Part shown: piece by piece, positions 34,529 to 44,700 of the stretch
Numbering within the stretch: position 1 is the first letter of the stretch
Layout: every line of letters starts with the position of its first letter
NCBI GenBank assembly: GCA_016795035.1
Contig: JAEUIT010000031.1
Span: 99,903-163,902, forward strand
Source: Phycisphaerae bacterium
GTDB lineage: Bacteria > Planctomycetota > Phycisphaerae > Phycisphaerales > SM1A02
Direction: 5' to 3'
DNA: 64,000 bases
Notes under the pieces: generated by a model
Database searches by the model: none
What the model was told of the DNA's origin: nothing
What the model saw: only the letters and a program-made list of their open reading frames with translations
Translations under genes and position numbers: made by a program

Positions 34529-36079
34529 CTATCTCTTCGCCGGTTCGCCCGGCTTCGGCAGCGAGTCCGCGATGAAGGCGCGAATGTCGTCGTTCGACTT
34601 CTTCAGGTCTTCCTGCCTGAGATACATCATGTGCCCGCTTCGATAGCCCTTCCACGTCATGCGGTCCTGGAAGCGGCCGGCCGGATCCATGTTCCACATC
34701 GTGTACTTCGCGTTGAAGTAATCCGTGGCGCCGTCGTAATACCCCGACTGCACGAGCACGTGCAGATACGGATTCGAGCCCATCGCGCTTCGTAACGCCT
34801 CGCCGGTCGTGTCGCCTTCGAGCGACCAGCTCGCGGGGCCGAAGATCCAATACTCGAGGTCGGTCTTGTAGCCGAGCACCTCGCGGAGGTAATGATTGAT
34901 CGCGGGAGCGAAGGCGTGATTCCACGACGCAAGCGCGGGATCGAACTCCGGCCGCGTGCCCGAATCCTGACGGTCGACTCCTCGGTAGCGCGAATCAAGA
35001 CGGCCGATCGTCAGTCCTTCGTCCCGGAGCAACTCCTTCCAGAAGAAGGACGCCGGCACGGCGAACGCGTACTCACGAACGACTTCGGGCGCGAGACCCG
35101 AATAGCGCGCATAGGTTGCGATGAGCTCGTCACGAGTCTTCGGGTCGAGCGATCCGCCGCGTGCCATCGCGGGAAGCAGTCGTTCGACCGTGAAACGCTC
35201 GACGTCGGGAAGGAGGTCGTCAAGGTCGCGCGCCTGGAGCTCGGGGGCGAGCTTCTTGTGATACCAGGCCGTCGCGGCGTAGTACGGCAGCGACAGCGCG
35301 CTATCGACGACACCTTCGCGCTTCACGCCAAGCTCCGTCGGCGACACGAGCACGACGCCGTTCAGGAAGAGCCAGTGCTCGTTCTGAAGCTGCGCTGCGA
35401 GACCCGACACGCGCGTCGTCCCGTAGCTCTCGCCGATCAGGAACTTCGGCGACAGCCATCGGTCGTGGCGCGTGACGAACGCGCTGATCCACTTCGCGAG
35501 ATACTCGATGTCCTCGCGCACGCCGAAGAACATCCCGCGACGGTCGTGATCAAGCACGCGCGAGAAGCCGGTGTCGACCGGGTCGACATAGACGATGTCG
35601 GCAACGTCGAGAATCGAGTGCGGGTTTTCCTGGATGCCGTACGGCTGCACCGGGTAGCCCTCGTCGTCTATCTTGAGAAGACGCGGCCCGGTATAGGCAA
35701 GGTGCATCCAGACCGACGCCGAGCCCGGTCCGCCGTTGAAGGAGAAGACGAGCGGACGCGTCGCGCGGTCGGCGACGTCGGTCCGCTCGTAGAACGTGTA
35801 GAAGATCGTCGCGACCGGCTTGTTGTCCGACGCCCACACCGGCTGCGTCCCGACCGTCACGCGATAGGGGATCACCACGCCGTTGATCGTGACGGTCGCC
35901 TCGGTGGTCGTCTTGGCGTCAGCGACGACCTTGACCGGCTCGGGGGGAGTGTCCTTCGCGGGGGGCGGGGTTGGTGCCTCGCGCTTCGGAGGCTCGGGCG
36001 TGTCGCCATCACGGGCGGCGGCCGGGCCGCAGAGAGCGAGAAGCGACGCGAGCGACGCCACGAGGGTAAGACGTGCCAT
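34529..36079 (-). CDS. Secreted S10-family serine carboxypeptidase
   Basis: After a signal peptide (ASLLALCGPAAA) and a Pro-rich linker, the 516-residue protein shows S10 motifs: FSFNGGPGSAS (oxyanion region), IGESYGTTR with nucleophile Ser218, the Asp in YDGATDYF and the terminal His in YRSGHMMYL. S10 enzymes cleave C-terminal residues, often at acid pH; they are common in eukaryotes and less so in bacteria. GAAAGGAACG before the ATG at 36079 fixes the start. The protein should work in the periplasm or outside. Confidence 0.9.
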   Translation of the reverse strand: MARLTLVASLASLLALCGPAAARDGDTPEPPKREAPTPPPAKDTPPEPVKVVADAKTTTEATVTINGVVIPYRVTVGTQPVWASDNKPVATIFYTFYERTDVADRATRPLVFSFNGGPGSASVWMHLAYTGPRLLKIDDEGYPVQPYGIQENPHSILDVADIVYVDPVDTGFSRVLDHDRRGMFFGVREDIEYLAKWISAFVTRHDRWLSPKFLIGESYGTTRVSGLAAQLQNEHWLFLNGVVLVSPTELGVKREGVVDSALSLPYYAATAWYHKKLAPELQARDLDDLLPDVERFTVERLLPAMARGGSLDPKTRDELIATYARYSGLAPEVVREYAFAVPASFFWKELLRDEGLTIGRLDSRYRGVDRQDSGTRPEFDPALASWNHAFAPAINHYLREVLGYKTDLEYWIFGPASWSLEGDTTGEALRSAMGSNPYLHVLVQSGYYDGATDYFNAKYTMWNMDPAGRFQDRMTWKGYRSGHMMYLRQEDLKKSNDDIRAFIADSLPKPGEPAKR

Positions 36080-36230
36080 GCGGAGACTCGTTCCTTTCAG
36101 GGAAATTGACGGGCGGAGTCTACCGCGACGTCTCCGCGAGGTACTGCAAATTCTGCGTGCGCGCCGCCGGCGGATCGAACGTGTGGTGGCCGGCGCCTCG
36201 CACCGGCCATCGCCGCCCCGAGGCACCTCC

Positions 36231-36824
36231 ATGCAACGACGACGCCTTCGCCTCACGCAGATCCTCACGGTCGCGCTCATCGCGCTCGCGTTCGTCTCCC
36301 ATCATTCGTTCTCCGAGCAGTCGTTCATGGACCCGCTCTATGAGACGCTCGGGTACGTCCTTCTCCTCGTTGCAGCCATGGGGCGCGTCTGGTGCTCAGC
36401 CTATATTGCCGGCAAGAAGAGCCGCGAGCTCGTGCGCGTGGGTCCGTACTCCATTGTCCGCAACCCGCTCTACTTCTTCACGTTCCTTGGCCTCGTCGGC
36501 GCCGGCCTCGCCTTCGAGTCGATGACCCTCGCGGTCGGCTTCGGCGCGATCTTCTTCCTCACGCATTGGTCGACGATCCTGGGCGAGGAGCGGAAGCTTG
36601 CCGGGATCTTTGGCGAGGAGTTCGAGACCTACGTCGCAGAAGTGCCTCGCTTCGTGCCGCATCCGTGGAAGCTCTCGCAGCCCGACTCCGTCTCGTTCTC
36701 GCCGCGCGTCTTCTCGCGCGCCGTGCTCGAATGCTCGTTGGTCCCGTGCGTCTGGCTCCTCGCGAACGCAATCGAATGGTCACATGAGAACGGCATCCTG
36801 CCGGTTCTCGTGCGTCTCCCGTAA
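36231..36824 (+). CDS. Isoprenylcysteine carboxyl methyltransferase (ICMT/PEMT)-like membrane protein
   Basis: A 197-residue protein with about five helices and the family signature RVGPYSIVRNPLYFFTFLGLVGAGLAFES, then EERKLAGIFGEEFETYVAEVPRFVP. Bacterial relatives methylate lipids, thiols or amines with SAM; the true substrate is unknown. ATG 36231 has GAGG 8 nt upstream and itself sits inside a TGCAACG motif copy (36232). It is divergent from the S10 peptidase gene. Confidence 0.8.
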   Translation: MQRRRLRLTQILTVALIALAFVSHHSFSEQSFMDPLYETLGYVLLLVAAMGRVWCSAYIAGKKSRELVRVGPYSIVRNPLYFFTFLGLVGAGLAFESMTLAVGFGAIFFLTHWSTILGEERKLAGIFGEEFETYVAEVPRFVPHPWKLSQPDSVSFSPRVFSRAVLECSLVPCVWLLANAIEWSHENGILPVLVRLP

Positions 36825-36923
36825 GCGCACGCGCTTGCTCGGCGACCGTTCTCGACGCAGACTGCACCGTCGGGTGGCGGCGAAGGTCGCGCCACCAACG
36901 AGCGTCGAGATGAGGCATACGCC

Positions 36924-38162
36924 ATGCGATCGATAGCCGCGCGCGTGAGCCAGGCAAGACGGATTCGAGTCGGCACGCGAGCGCTCCGGCGCGTAACGCG
37001 CGGCGCGGCCGTTGCCGTACTGATTGCACTCGCCGCATGCGAGTCGCCGCAGCCGATGCCCGCCCTCACCGATGCGGAGCGCGCGACGCCTGCAACGCTG
37101 ACGGTCGGCGATCCCGCCCCGTGGATCGGCAACGTGGAGTGGATTCGCGGCGAGGCGCTCACTGAGTTCAAAGCGGGCCACGTGACGGTGATTGACCTCT
37201 GGGCGCCGTGGTGCGGCCCCTGCCTCGCGGCGTTGCCGCATCTGAAGGCCCTTGAGGCATCTCATGGCGGACGCGTGGATGTCGTCGCCCTCGCCATCAC
37301 GGGAGGCAGCACGCGCGGCGAGATCGTTCGGGCGGCGTGGGCGCAGGGCGCGTCGATGCCGACGCGCGTCGCGATCGACACCGACGGCGCCGCCGCGAAG
37401 GAGTTCCTCGTCGCCACGCGCGAGCTCGCCGTTCCGCGCACGTTCGTGATCGACGGTGCAGGCCGCCTCGCGTGGTACGGACATCCGATCGACGTCGATG
37501 CGCCGCTCGCCGCGGTCGTCGCCGGCACGTGGGACCTCGAGGCGGCTTGTCGCGCCGATCACGCGCGCGGCGCGAACCGAACGGCGTCGCGCGCCGCGGT
37601 GCGCGAATACCTCCTGGCCGACGAGCGCGGCGACGAGGCCGGCGCGCTCGCGGCCACCGAACGGGCCACCGCGATTCCGCTCGCCGACGTCGACGGCATG
37701 TCGCCGCCGTGGTGGGCGTGGCAGGCGCGCGTCCGTCTCCTCGTTGCAGCATCTCGAAACGTGGAGGCACTGAACGTGGCGCGAGCCGCCGCCGCGCTCG
37801 ACGGCATCGCGGAGGAGCCGGTCGCGCTCGCCGCGCTCGCTCGACTGGTCGCACCGGCGGATCCGCCCGCCGGCAGCACGCTGGGCTGCGAGCTCGCCGA
37901 CCGTGCCCTCGCGCTTCTTCGAGCGATCGAGGGTGACGCGTCGAGCGATCCGTGGCATGTCTACATGCGCGAGGCGTCGTACACCGGGCACAGCGCCGCC
38001 ATGCTCGACATCGCGGCGGCCTACGCGTCGTGCGGGCGCCTCGCCGAAGCGATCGCGCTCCAGCGCGAGGCGATCGCGCGGTGGCCGGACGACCCGCGCC
38101 TTCGCCCGACGAAGGCCGATCTCGTCAAGACGCTCGAGTACTACGAGTCCGCCTCGAAGTGA
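36924..38162 (+). CDS. Thioredoxin-like (TlpA/ResA) lipoprotein with TPR-like C-terminus
   Basis: A long basic N-terminus leads into a lipoprotein signal (VLIALAAC, Cys39). Residues 60-200 are a TlpA/ResA-type thioredoxin domain with WCGPC at 96-100 and the cis-proline region AVPRTFVIDG. Residues 205-405 are Ala-rich helices resembling TPR repeats, with a final LAEAIALQREAIARWPDDPRL repeat. It probably reduces or reshuffles disulfides on the outer face of the membrane. GAGG lies 8 nt before the ATG. The stop is 3 bp from that of the convergent GH95 gene. Confidence 0.85.
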   Translation: MRSIAARVSQARRIRVGTRALRRVTRGAAVAVLIALAACESPQPMPALTDAERATPATLTVGDPAPWIGNVEWIRGEALTEFKAGHVTVIDLWAPWCGPCLAALPHLKALEASHGGRVDVVALAITGGSTRGEIVRAAWAQGASMPTRVAIDTDGAAAKEFLVATRELAVPRTFVIDGAGRLAWYGHPIDVDAPLAAVVAGTWDLEAACRADHARGANRTASRAAVREYLLADERGDEAGALAATERATAIPLADVDGMSPPWWAWQARVRLLVAASRNVEALNVARAAAALDGIAEEPVALAALARLVAPADPPAGSTLGCELADRALALLRAIEGDASSDPWHVYMREASYTGHSAAMLDIAAAYASCGRLAEAIALQREAIARWPDDPRLRPTKADLVKTLEYYESASK

Positions 38163-38165
38163 CCG

Positions 38166-40586
38166 TCACTCGCGGCGCCACTCCACGTTGCCGCTGGCAG
38201 GCATCTCGATCGGAGTGGCGAGGCCGTTGGCGATGACGACGACTCGCGTGGCGGCCGGGCCGACGAGCCGGTACGACGTGACCTTCCCGCCCTCCCAGAC
38301 GAGCGAGACTTCCACGTTGCCGCGCGCCTTGAGTCCGCTCACCCACCCCGTCGGCCACGACGGCGGCAACGCGGGCAGAAGCTCCACGACCACGCGACCG
38401 CTCTCGTCGCGCCGATGGGATTGCACGAGCATCTCGGCGACGCCCGCGGTCACGCCGAAGTTGCCGTCGATCTGAAACGGCGGGTGCGCGTCGAAGAGGT
38501 TGGGATAGATGCCGCCGCCGCGGAAGTCGGTCTTGTCGGAGCCGGTGAGCCGAAGCAGGAAGCCCACGAGATCGAGCGCCCGATCTCCTCGTTTCAGCCG
38601 CGCCCAGAGATTCACCTTCCACGCCATCGACCAGCCGGTGCTGTCGTCGCCGCGGAGTTCCAGCGTCCTTTCGACCGCCTTCGCGAGGTCGGGCGAGCCG
38701 TCCGGGGTGATGTCCTCGCCCGGATAGGCGCCGATCAGGTGCGAGAGATGGCGATGCGTCGGCTCGAGCTCGGCGAAATCCTTCTCCCACTCGGCAAGCT
38801 CGCCACGCGCGCCGATGCGGTACGGCGGCAGCTTCGCCCGCGCGGCCTCGAGCTGCGCGCGGAACTCGGCGTCGATGCCTAACTCCGCGCTCGCCTCGAT
38901 GGTCGCGCCGAAGAGGAAGCGAAGAAGCGCGAGATCCTGCGTCGACATCGCGCTCACATGGCACACGCGCCCTTCGGCGTCGCGGAACGCGTTCTCGGTC
39001 GAGACGCTCGGCGCCGTCACGAGATGGCCCGAACCGCGCGGGTCTTCGACGAGCCAGTCGAGCGCGAACTCCGACGCCCCGCGCAGGACGGGATACGCCT
39101 CGTTGGCGAGATACGCGCGGTCGAGTCCGAAGCGCCAGCGCTCCCAGAGATCCATGCAGTGCCAGACGCCGCCGAACGCGAAGTTGGCCCACGTCGGCGC
39201 GCCCTCCCCGTAGTTGCCGACTGGCGCGGAGTGGCGCCAGAGATCGGAGTTGTGGTGCGCGACCCAGCCGCGCGCGCCGTAGTTCACCTTCGCCGTCTCG
39301 CGCCCGTTGACCGCGAGTTCCTTGACGAAGTCGATCATCGGTCGATGACACTCGGCGAGGTTCGTCGTTTCCGCCGGCCAGTAGTTCATCTGGCTGTTGA
39401 TGTTCGTCGTGTAGTTCGAGCTCCACGGGGCGCGGAGTTCCTGGTTCCAGATCCCCTGCAAGTTCGCCGGCTGATCGCCGGGGCGCGACGACGCGAGAAG
39501 GAGATAGCGCCCGAACTGAAAGACAAGCGCGACGAGCCCGGGATCGACGTTGTCGCGCCAGCGAAGGATGCGCTCGTCGGTCGGGAGATCGTCGCGCGAC
39601 GGACCGAGATGGATGGAGACGCGGTTGAAACGCTCGCGATGCCACGGATCGGGCGTCGGCGCTGCCGCGGCATCGACCGCGGCCCGCGTGACGGCGTCGC
39701 AGCGATCGAACGTCCGCTCCGGCTCGCGGTCGTAGCCGACGAAGCTCGTCCACGCCGAAAGGACGAAGACGACCTTGTCCGCGCCTGCAACGCGGAGTTC
39801 GCCGGCCTCGGTCGCCTCGACCGATCCGCCCGTCGCCGTCGCGCCGAGCATCGCCGTCGCGCGCATGCCGGCGCCGTCGGGCCGGTCGTCGTAGAGGATC
39901 GGCAGCGGCGCGTCGCGATAGCTCGGCTCGACGTGGATCGGCGCGCGAAGACGCAGCGCGACGCGTCGATCGCCGTCGCGCGACGACGAACCCCGTAGCG
40001 GCGACGTCAGCGTTGCGACGGCGCTCAAAGCACCGGCGCGATCGGCCTCGCACTCGACGACGAGCACTGGCGGGTCCGCCAGCACGAACGCCCGCCGCGT
40101 GAACGTCGTTCCGCCGGCCTTGAAGGTCGTCGTCGTCACTCCTGTTTCGAGATCGAGCTCGCGACGATAGTCCGTCGGCTCGCCCTCGAACTGGAACGCA
40201 ACGTGGAGATCGCCGAGCGGCAGGTACGACTGCGTGTACGGCCCCTGCATGCGGCGCACGAGGATGTCGGCGTCGGTGTAGCGGCCGTCGAAGATCGCCT
40301 GCCGCACGAGCGGGAGCCAGTGCGGCGCGTCGGCGTTATTCCATCGCCGCGGCGCGCCCGACCAGAGCGTGTCGTCGTTGAGCGCGATGCGCTCTTGGCG
40401 CGTGCCGCCGAAGACCATCGCGCCGAGCCGTCCGTTGCCGAGCGGCAGCGCCTCGGTCCACCGCGTTGCAGGTTGCTCGTACCACAGGCGCCACGGCTGC
40501 GGCTCGGTGTCGCCTGCGCGGGCAAACCCCACGATCGATGCAAGAACGAAGACCAGAAGAGGGACGGCAATCGCAGCGCGGCGCAT
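38166..40586 (-). CDS. GH95-family alpha-L-fucosidase/galactosidase-like glycosidase
   Basis: The 806-residue protein begins with a signal peptide ([17 protein letters not shown]) and carries the GH95 landmarks: [19 protein letters not shown] at the N-terminus, [20 protein letters not shown], the [11 protein letters not shown] segment, and [16 protein letters not shown]95 enzymes invert alpha-1,2-fucosyl or galactosyl bonds in glycans such as algal or plant polysaccharides. The length is normal for the family. ATG at 40586 is preferred; a second ATG at 40601 would add five residues but would overlap the -10 box. The start lies 22 bp from the divergent GlsB start. Confidence 0.92.
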   Translation of the reverse strand: MRRAAIAVPLLVFVLASIVGFARAGDTEPQPWRLWYEQPATRWTEALPLGNGRLGAMVFGGTRQERIALNDDTLWSGAPRRWNNADAPHWLPLVRQAIFDGRYTDADILVRRMQGPYTQSYLPLGDLHVAFQFEGEPTDYRRELDLETGVTTTTFKAGGTTFTRRAFVLADPPVLVVECEADRAGALSAVATLTSPLRGSSSRDGDRRVALRLRAPIHVEPSYRDAPLPILYDDRPDGAGMRATAMLGATATGGSVEATEAGELRVAGADKVVFVLSAWTSFVGYDREPERTFDRCDAVTRAAVDAAAAPTPDPWHRERFNRVSIHLGPSRDDLPTDERILRWRDNVDPGLVALVFQFGRYLLLASSRPGDQPANLQGIWNQELRAPWSSNYTTNINSQMNYWPAETTNLAECHRPMIDFVKELAVNGRETAKVNYGARGWVAHHNSDLWRHSAPVGNYGEGAPTWANFAFGGVWHCMDLWERWRFGLDRAYLANEAYPVLRGASEFALDWLVEDPRGSGHLVTAPSVSTENAFRDAEGRVCHVSAMSTQDLALLRFLFGATIEASAELGIDAEFRAQLEAARAKLPPYRIGARGELAEWEKDFAELEPTHRHLSHLIGAYPGEDITPDGSPDLAKAVERTLELRGDDSTGWSMAWKVNLWARLKRGDRALDLVGFLLRLTGSDKTDFRGGGIYPNLFDAHPPFQIDGNFGVTAGVAEMLVQSHRRDESGRVVVELLPALPPSWPTGWVSGLKARGNVEVSLVWEGGKVTSYRLVGPAATRVVVIANGLATPIEMPASGNVEWRRE

Positions 40587-40592
40587 ACCCGC

Positions 40593-40602
40593 ACCGTACA
40601 TT
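40593..40602. promoter_or_regulatory. Overlapping divergent -10 boxes (TACGGT minus, TACATT plus)
   Basis: TACGGT on the minus strand (40598-40593) is 6 nt from the GH95 ATG, and TACATT on the plus strand (40597-40602) is 6 nt from the GlsB ATG. The boxes share two base pairs. Because the whole intergenic space is 22 bp, both mRNAs must be essentially leaderless if both are transcribed from here. Confidence 0.5.
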
Positions 40603-40608
40603 CCCCGC

Positions 40609-40872
40609 ATGGACATCGTCTGGTTTCTCCTCATCGGCCTCGCCGCCGGCTTCGTCGCTGGGCAACTGGTGCGCGGCAGTAGCGCAGGCGTCCTCGGCGA
40701 CCTGATCGTGGGCGTGATCGGCGCGGTCCTCGGCGGCTTCCTCTTCGAGCTCGTCGGCCTGAGGTCGACGAACCTCCTCGGCAGGCTCATCACGGCCACC
40801 GTCGGCGCGGCGGTCCTGATCGTCCTCCTTCGATACGTGAACCGGGGCGCCAGCCGAAGCTCGCGGCGGTGA
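40609..40872 (+). CDS. GlsB/YeaQ/YmgE-family small membrane protein
   Basis: An 87-residue, Gly-rich protein with three membrane helices, typical of the transglycosylase-associated/GlsB-YeaQ family ([32 protein letters not shown]). Relatives are stress-induced inner-membrane proteins of unknown mechanism. No Shine-Dalgarno element fits between its -10 box and the ATG. Confidence 0.85.
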   Translation: MDIVWFLLIGLAAGFVAGQLVRGSSAGVLGDLIVGVIGAVLGGFLFELVGLRSTNLLGRLITATVGAAVLIVLLRYVNRGASRSSRR

Positions 40873-40953
40873 TCTGCGCGACCGACGTGCTCAGATCCGC
40901 GCGTTGCAGGCGCGCTGCGGCACGGCCCGTGGCAACGAGGTCGAGGCGCGAAG

Positions 40954-40959
40954 TACCAT
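40954..40959 (+). promoter_or_regulatory. -10 box TACCAT of zinc-ribbon membrane protein gene
   Basis: TACCAT lies 9 nt before the ATG at 40969 in an otherwise G+C-rich region, another start-proximal box. Confidence 0.4.
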
Positions 40960-40968
40960 CATTTTCGC

Positions 40969-41316
40969 ATGCGATCACCTGCCCAATACACCGTTGCGTT
41001 CCGAATGCTCGCGCGGCTTGTCCTTCGGGTGGCGTGGTCGCTTGCGCTCGTCCTCGCGATCACGAGCCTTCTGCGCGAGCGGTCGGCGTATCAAATCTTG
41101 GCTATACAGGCGTCGGTCGGCCAGGCGCCGCGGCCCCAGCTCGCGCAGGAGTTCTTCTGGACGATCTCGTTCGGCACCGTCGCCCTGTGGCTCCTGGTGC
41201 TCGACCTCTTTCTCCTGAAGTGGCTCGTGCCGATGCCGTCGCGCCGTTGCCCCGGCTGCGGCTATGACCTGGCGTCGTCGAACACTGATCGATGTCCGGA
41301 GTGCGGTGCCGGCTAG
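40969..41316 (+). CDS. Small membrane protein with C-terminal zinc ribbon
   Basis: The 115-residue protein has two membrane helices (about 15-36 and 64-86) and ends with RRCPGCGYDLASSNTDRCPECGAG, a four-cysteine zinc ribbon. The C-x-x-C-x-Y-D-L ... C-P-E-C-G form is frequent on planctomycete membrane proteins and recurs in the gene at 55814. Function unknown. Confidence 0.75.
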   Translation: MRSPAQYTVAFRMLARLVLRVAWSLALVLAITSLLRERSAYQILAIQASVGQAPRPQLAQEFFWTISFGTVALWLLVLDLFLLKWLVPMPSRRCPGCGYDLASSNTDRCPECGAG

Positions 41317-41414
41317 AGCAGTTTGAGTTCAGGCGTGGCGGCCGATTCACTCGGCCGCGACGACTCGCAAGAGCCAGTAACGCCACGATGGGCCGACGGA
41401 GCGGGAAAGTGGCC

Positions 41415-41469
41415 AGAGCAGTTCTCAGCAGGGCTAACCGTGACGCTACGCGTGTAGTGGAACTGCTCT
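41415..41469. repeat. REP-like inverted repeat with nested hairpin
   Basis: AGAGCAGTTC (41415-41424) and its exact complement GAACTGCTCT (41460-41469) flank an inner CTAC-GCGT-GTAG hairpin. A third, similar half-site AGAGCAGTTTGAGTTC begins near 41313 at the end of the upstream gene. The form resembles a small palindromic intergenic repeat. Confidence 0.55.
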
Positions 41470-41740
41470 CGCCAAGGGTTCGGCGCTTCGAACGGCGCGC
41501 TCGGATTGGTACGCGTCGCTCCTTGCCCGATGGGGCTCGCTTCTCGTGCCGATCGCCCTTTATGCGGGCATGAATCTCGGGTGGCTCCTGGCGGGCGCGA
41601 GCGGCGGCGCCGGCGGAGGCGGCTGGCTCGAGCATCTGCTCCGCGCCGCCACGATCCTGATCGCCACGTGGTGGAACGTCAAGCGCACGGTGCGACCGAT
41701 CGCAGGGTGCGTGCGGACGACCACCGCGACCCTGCAACGG
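41444..41740 (+). pseudogene. Possible remnant of a small membrane-protein gene
   Basis: One frame between 41462 and 41740 reads like protein, with two hydrophobic stretches (LLVPIALYAGMNLGWLLAGA, HLLRAATILIATWW) and a basic end, but the upstream part is cut by a stop at 41441 and the frame then runs antisense into the next gene. It may be a decayed member of the same family as the zinc-ribbon protein upstream, or start at GTG 41546. The rest of the 41317-41785 gap holds only the inverted repeat. Confidence 0.3.
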
Positions 41741-41785
41741 GGAGACGCGCGCTCGCTGACCCGTTGCCCACCCCTGCACTCCTCA

Positions 41786-44700
41786 TCATCGCCCGGTCCA
41801 CTCTCCAAGCAGCATGCCGAGATCGATCGCGTCAACCAACACGTCGCCGTTGAGGTCGGCCCGATCGTCGCTCGATCCCCACGCCGCGAGGAGTGCCGCA
41901 AGATCGGTCGCGTCAACGGCACCGTCGTCGTCCAGATCCCCGACCACGAACGATCCGTAGCGGCGAACGAACACGTCGAACTGGTCGCTTGCGTCAAACG
42001 GCAGGAGATTGGACGCATCGGACGAGAATGCGATGGAGCGGCCGTCGGCGGACACGGAGCACCAGACCTCGACACCGCCGCGAAGCATTCCGCCCAAGCC
42101 CACGCTCGAGGTCTCAAGCGAGGACTCGACAAGGTCGTATCGGTAGAGCTGCGTGGGAGAGAAGGGATCGTGCCGGATGTCGAAGTTCGAAGCGTCCGAC
42201 ACGAAGCTGACGAATCGCCCGTCGTCGCTGACGGAAGGCGCGGAGCTTGGCGCATCGCCCCATCCGGTCGCCTCGCGGTAGCTCACGAACGTGCACGCGC
42301 CCGTCTCTAGGTCACGCGCGACAATCTGCGACCGAAAGGACATCGCCGGCGGATTCAGCGTGTCCGCGAAGGCGCTGAACGCGACGACTCGGCCGTTTGC
42401 CGAGATCGTGCCCCCTCCGTCGGTCGTCGTTCCGGGCACCTCACCGTTGACGTCGAGCAGATCGCCTGTCGTGCGGTCCTTCACGACGAACATGTAGCGG
42501 CTGGAATGCGCCACGTCGTCGAGCGGCACTTCTTTCGTGAAGAGGACTCTGTTGCCGTCCGGAGTCATGTCCTCGGCGGCGCACGGAAAGGGAATCGCGG
42601 CGCCGTTCGCGTCGACGCTCACGAGCTCGGTGTCGCCGCGCACGCGGTCGCGCAGGAAGACGTCGCGCAATCCGTCCATGTCCCCAGGAACGAGTCCCCC
42701 CGCGGCGCTTGTGAAGAGCACGAATCGACCGTCGTCGCTGATGGCGGCGGGCGAGGCAGCACGGCCGACGCCGTCGACGTCCACCGAGACGACTTCCGTC
42801 GTGCCCGACTCACGGTCGTGCACATAGGCGACCAGATCGTTTGGGCCCGCGTGCGCGGTCGCCGACAAGGGGGTCCTCGTGCTGAAGGCTACGTAGCGAC
42901 CGCTGCGGCTCAATACCGGCGTGCCCGCCCAATCCGCAACTGCGTTCGGTCCCTTGCTGACGAGCTCTGACGTGCCGTCGGCGAGACTCGTGACCACGAT
43001 TGCCGCATCGGTGCCGTCCATGTCGACAAGGTCGGTCGCGCGCGTCTGATAGGCGACCGTGCGCCCGTCCGCCGAGATCACCCGTCCGCCGACCTTTCCG
43101 AACGAGGGGTCGTCGATCGCGCCGCCCGAGTCGCCGGATCCCGGCATGCCTTCTGACGCGCTTACGAGCAGGATCGGCGGCGCCGCGGGGGGAGCTGCAA
43201 CGCGGAGTGTCGTTTCCGCGGAGGCCGATCCGAACGTCGTTCCGAGCGTGAACGTTCCCTCCGAGAGTGCGATGAGCCGTTCCGTACGCGTGATCGTTGC
43301 GATGGCGGGCGGCTCGACGCTCCAATCGACCTGCGGCGAGACGTCGTATGCGCCGCCGTCGACTGCGACGGCCGCATGGAGCGCATACTCGAATCCGACG
43401 TAGACCTTTTCAGGCATGATCGCCTTGAGTTCGTCAATCGCCTCGATGAATCGCACCGAGAGCGAGGTTGACGTGATCTCGAGGAGCCCTGGAAATCCGG
43501 CGACCGTCGGGGTCGACCAGCTCGTGAGACCAGTGGTCAGCGTCGATGCATCGATGAGCGTGAGCGTCATTCCTGGAGCGAGTTCGGCGTCGGCGTCAGC
43601 CGTGATCTCCACGTTGCCGCCGAGAATGACGTGTCCGGCGCTGATGCGCCCCGCTCCGTTCGCGCCGACGCCGAATTCGGTCGACGCGGTAAGCGATCGC
43701 CTGATGAAGTCTGCGGACAGGATCGCGCCGTTCGAGAGACGTATCGATCCATGCGCGCCGCTCGCCTGGTTTCCGATGTCGATGCATGTCAGCCGCGTTG
43801 TGGGGCCCGCGACCCTGATCGAGCAGTTCGGAGGAGCTTCGAAAAGGAGTACGTGCGGCACGACGACCTGCGCTTCGCCCTCGATCCGCACCGCCGCATT
43901 CGTGCCGTACAGGTCCACGCGCTGGTCAATGAGCGCCGTGGCCCCGTCGTCGATGACGACCATGCCGTCCCACACCTCGAACACGCCGATGTCGCATGTG
44001 GTGCCTCGACCGGTGACGCGAACGAGGGCCGGCGCATTGCCTCCGGCCGCGCTCGCCAAGGCCACGTCGCCGACGACCTTCGCCGAACCGGTGAGCGCGA
44101 GCGTCCCGGGGCCGATGACCGAGACTCCGCCGTAGATGCTGCTGTCCGCAACGCTGACCGTCCCATGCTCGACGCCGCAGCCAGGCGGCCCCATCGACGC
44201 ACCGCCGGTCATGACGAGATGTCCAGCGCCGACGACGGATCCCACTTCGGCCAGGCCAAGCATCACCGCGCCTGCAACGTGGGCCCCGTCGCTCAGAGTG
44301 ATCTCGCCAATGCCGCCGTTGCGTCCCGCATGCACGCTACCGACCTGCAACACGGAATCTCCGCTGAGCGTCAGCGCCGCCTCGCCGCCGTCGCCGATCG
44401 TCACGGTCTCAAGCGAAGGAAAGGGCGCCGGCACGACGCTCGCATCGACAAGTTCAACGGTTCCGGAGGGCACGACCCAGTGTTGGAAGTGCGTTCGAGC
44501 GGTCGCACCGCTTAGTGCTAACACGTCACCCGCGGCGAGCGCTGGCGGGGCATGCAGATCGAGCGAGCCTCCGAGAATCCGAAGGCGATCGCCGCTCGCT
44601 CGCTCCGCGAAGACGATCGGACCGATGACGAGGAGTTGCGATCCCCAGCCGCCGATTTCGGCGTCGAGTACAAGCGTCGGGCTCTGTCCTTCAACCGTCA

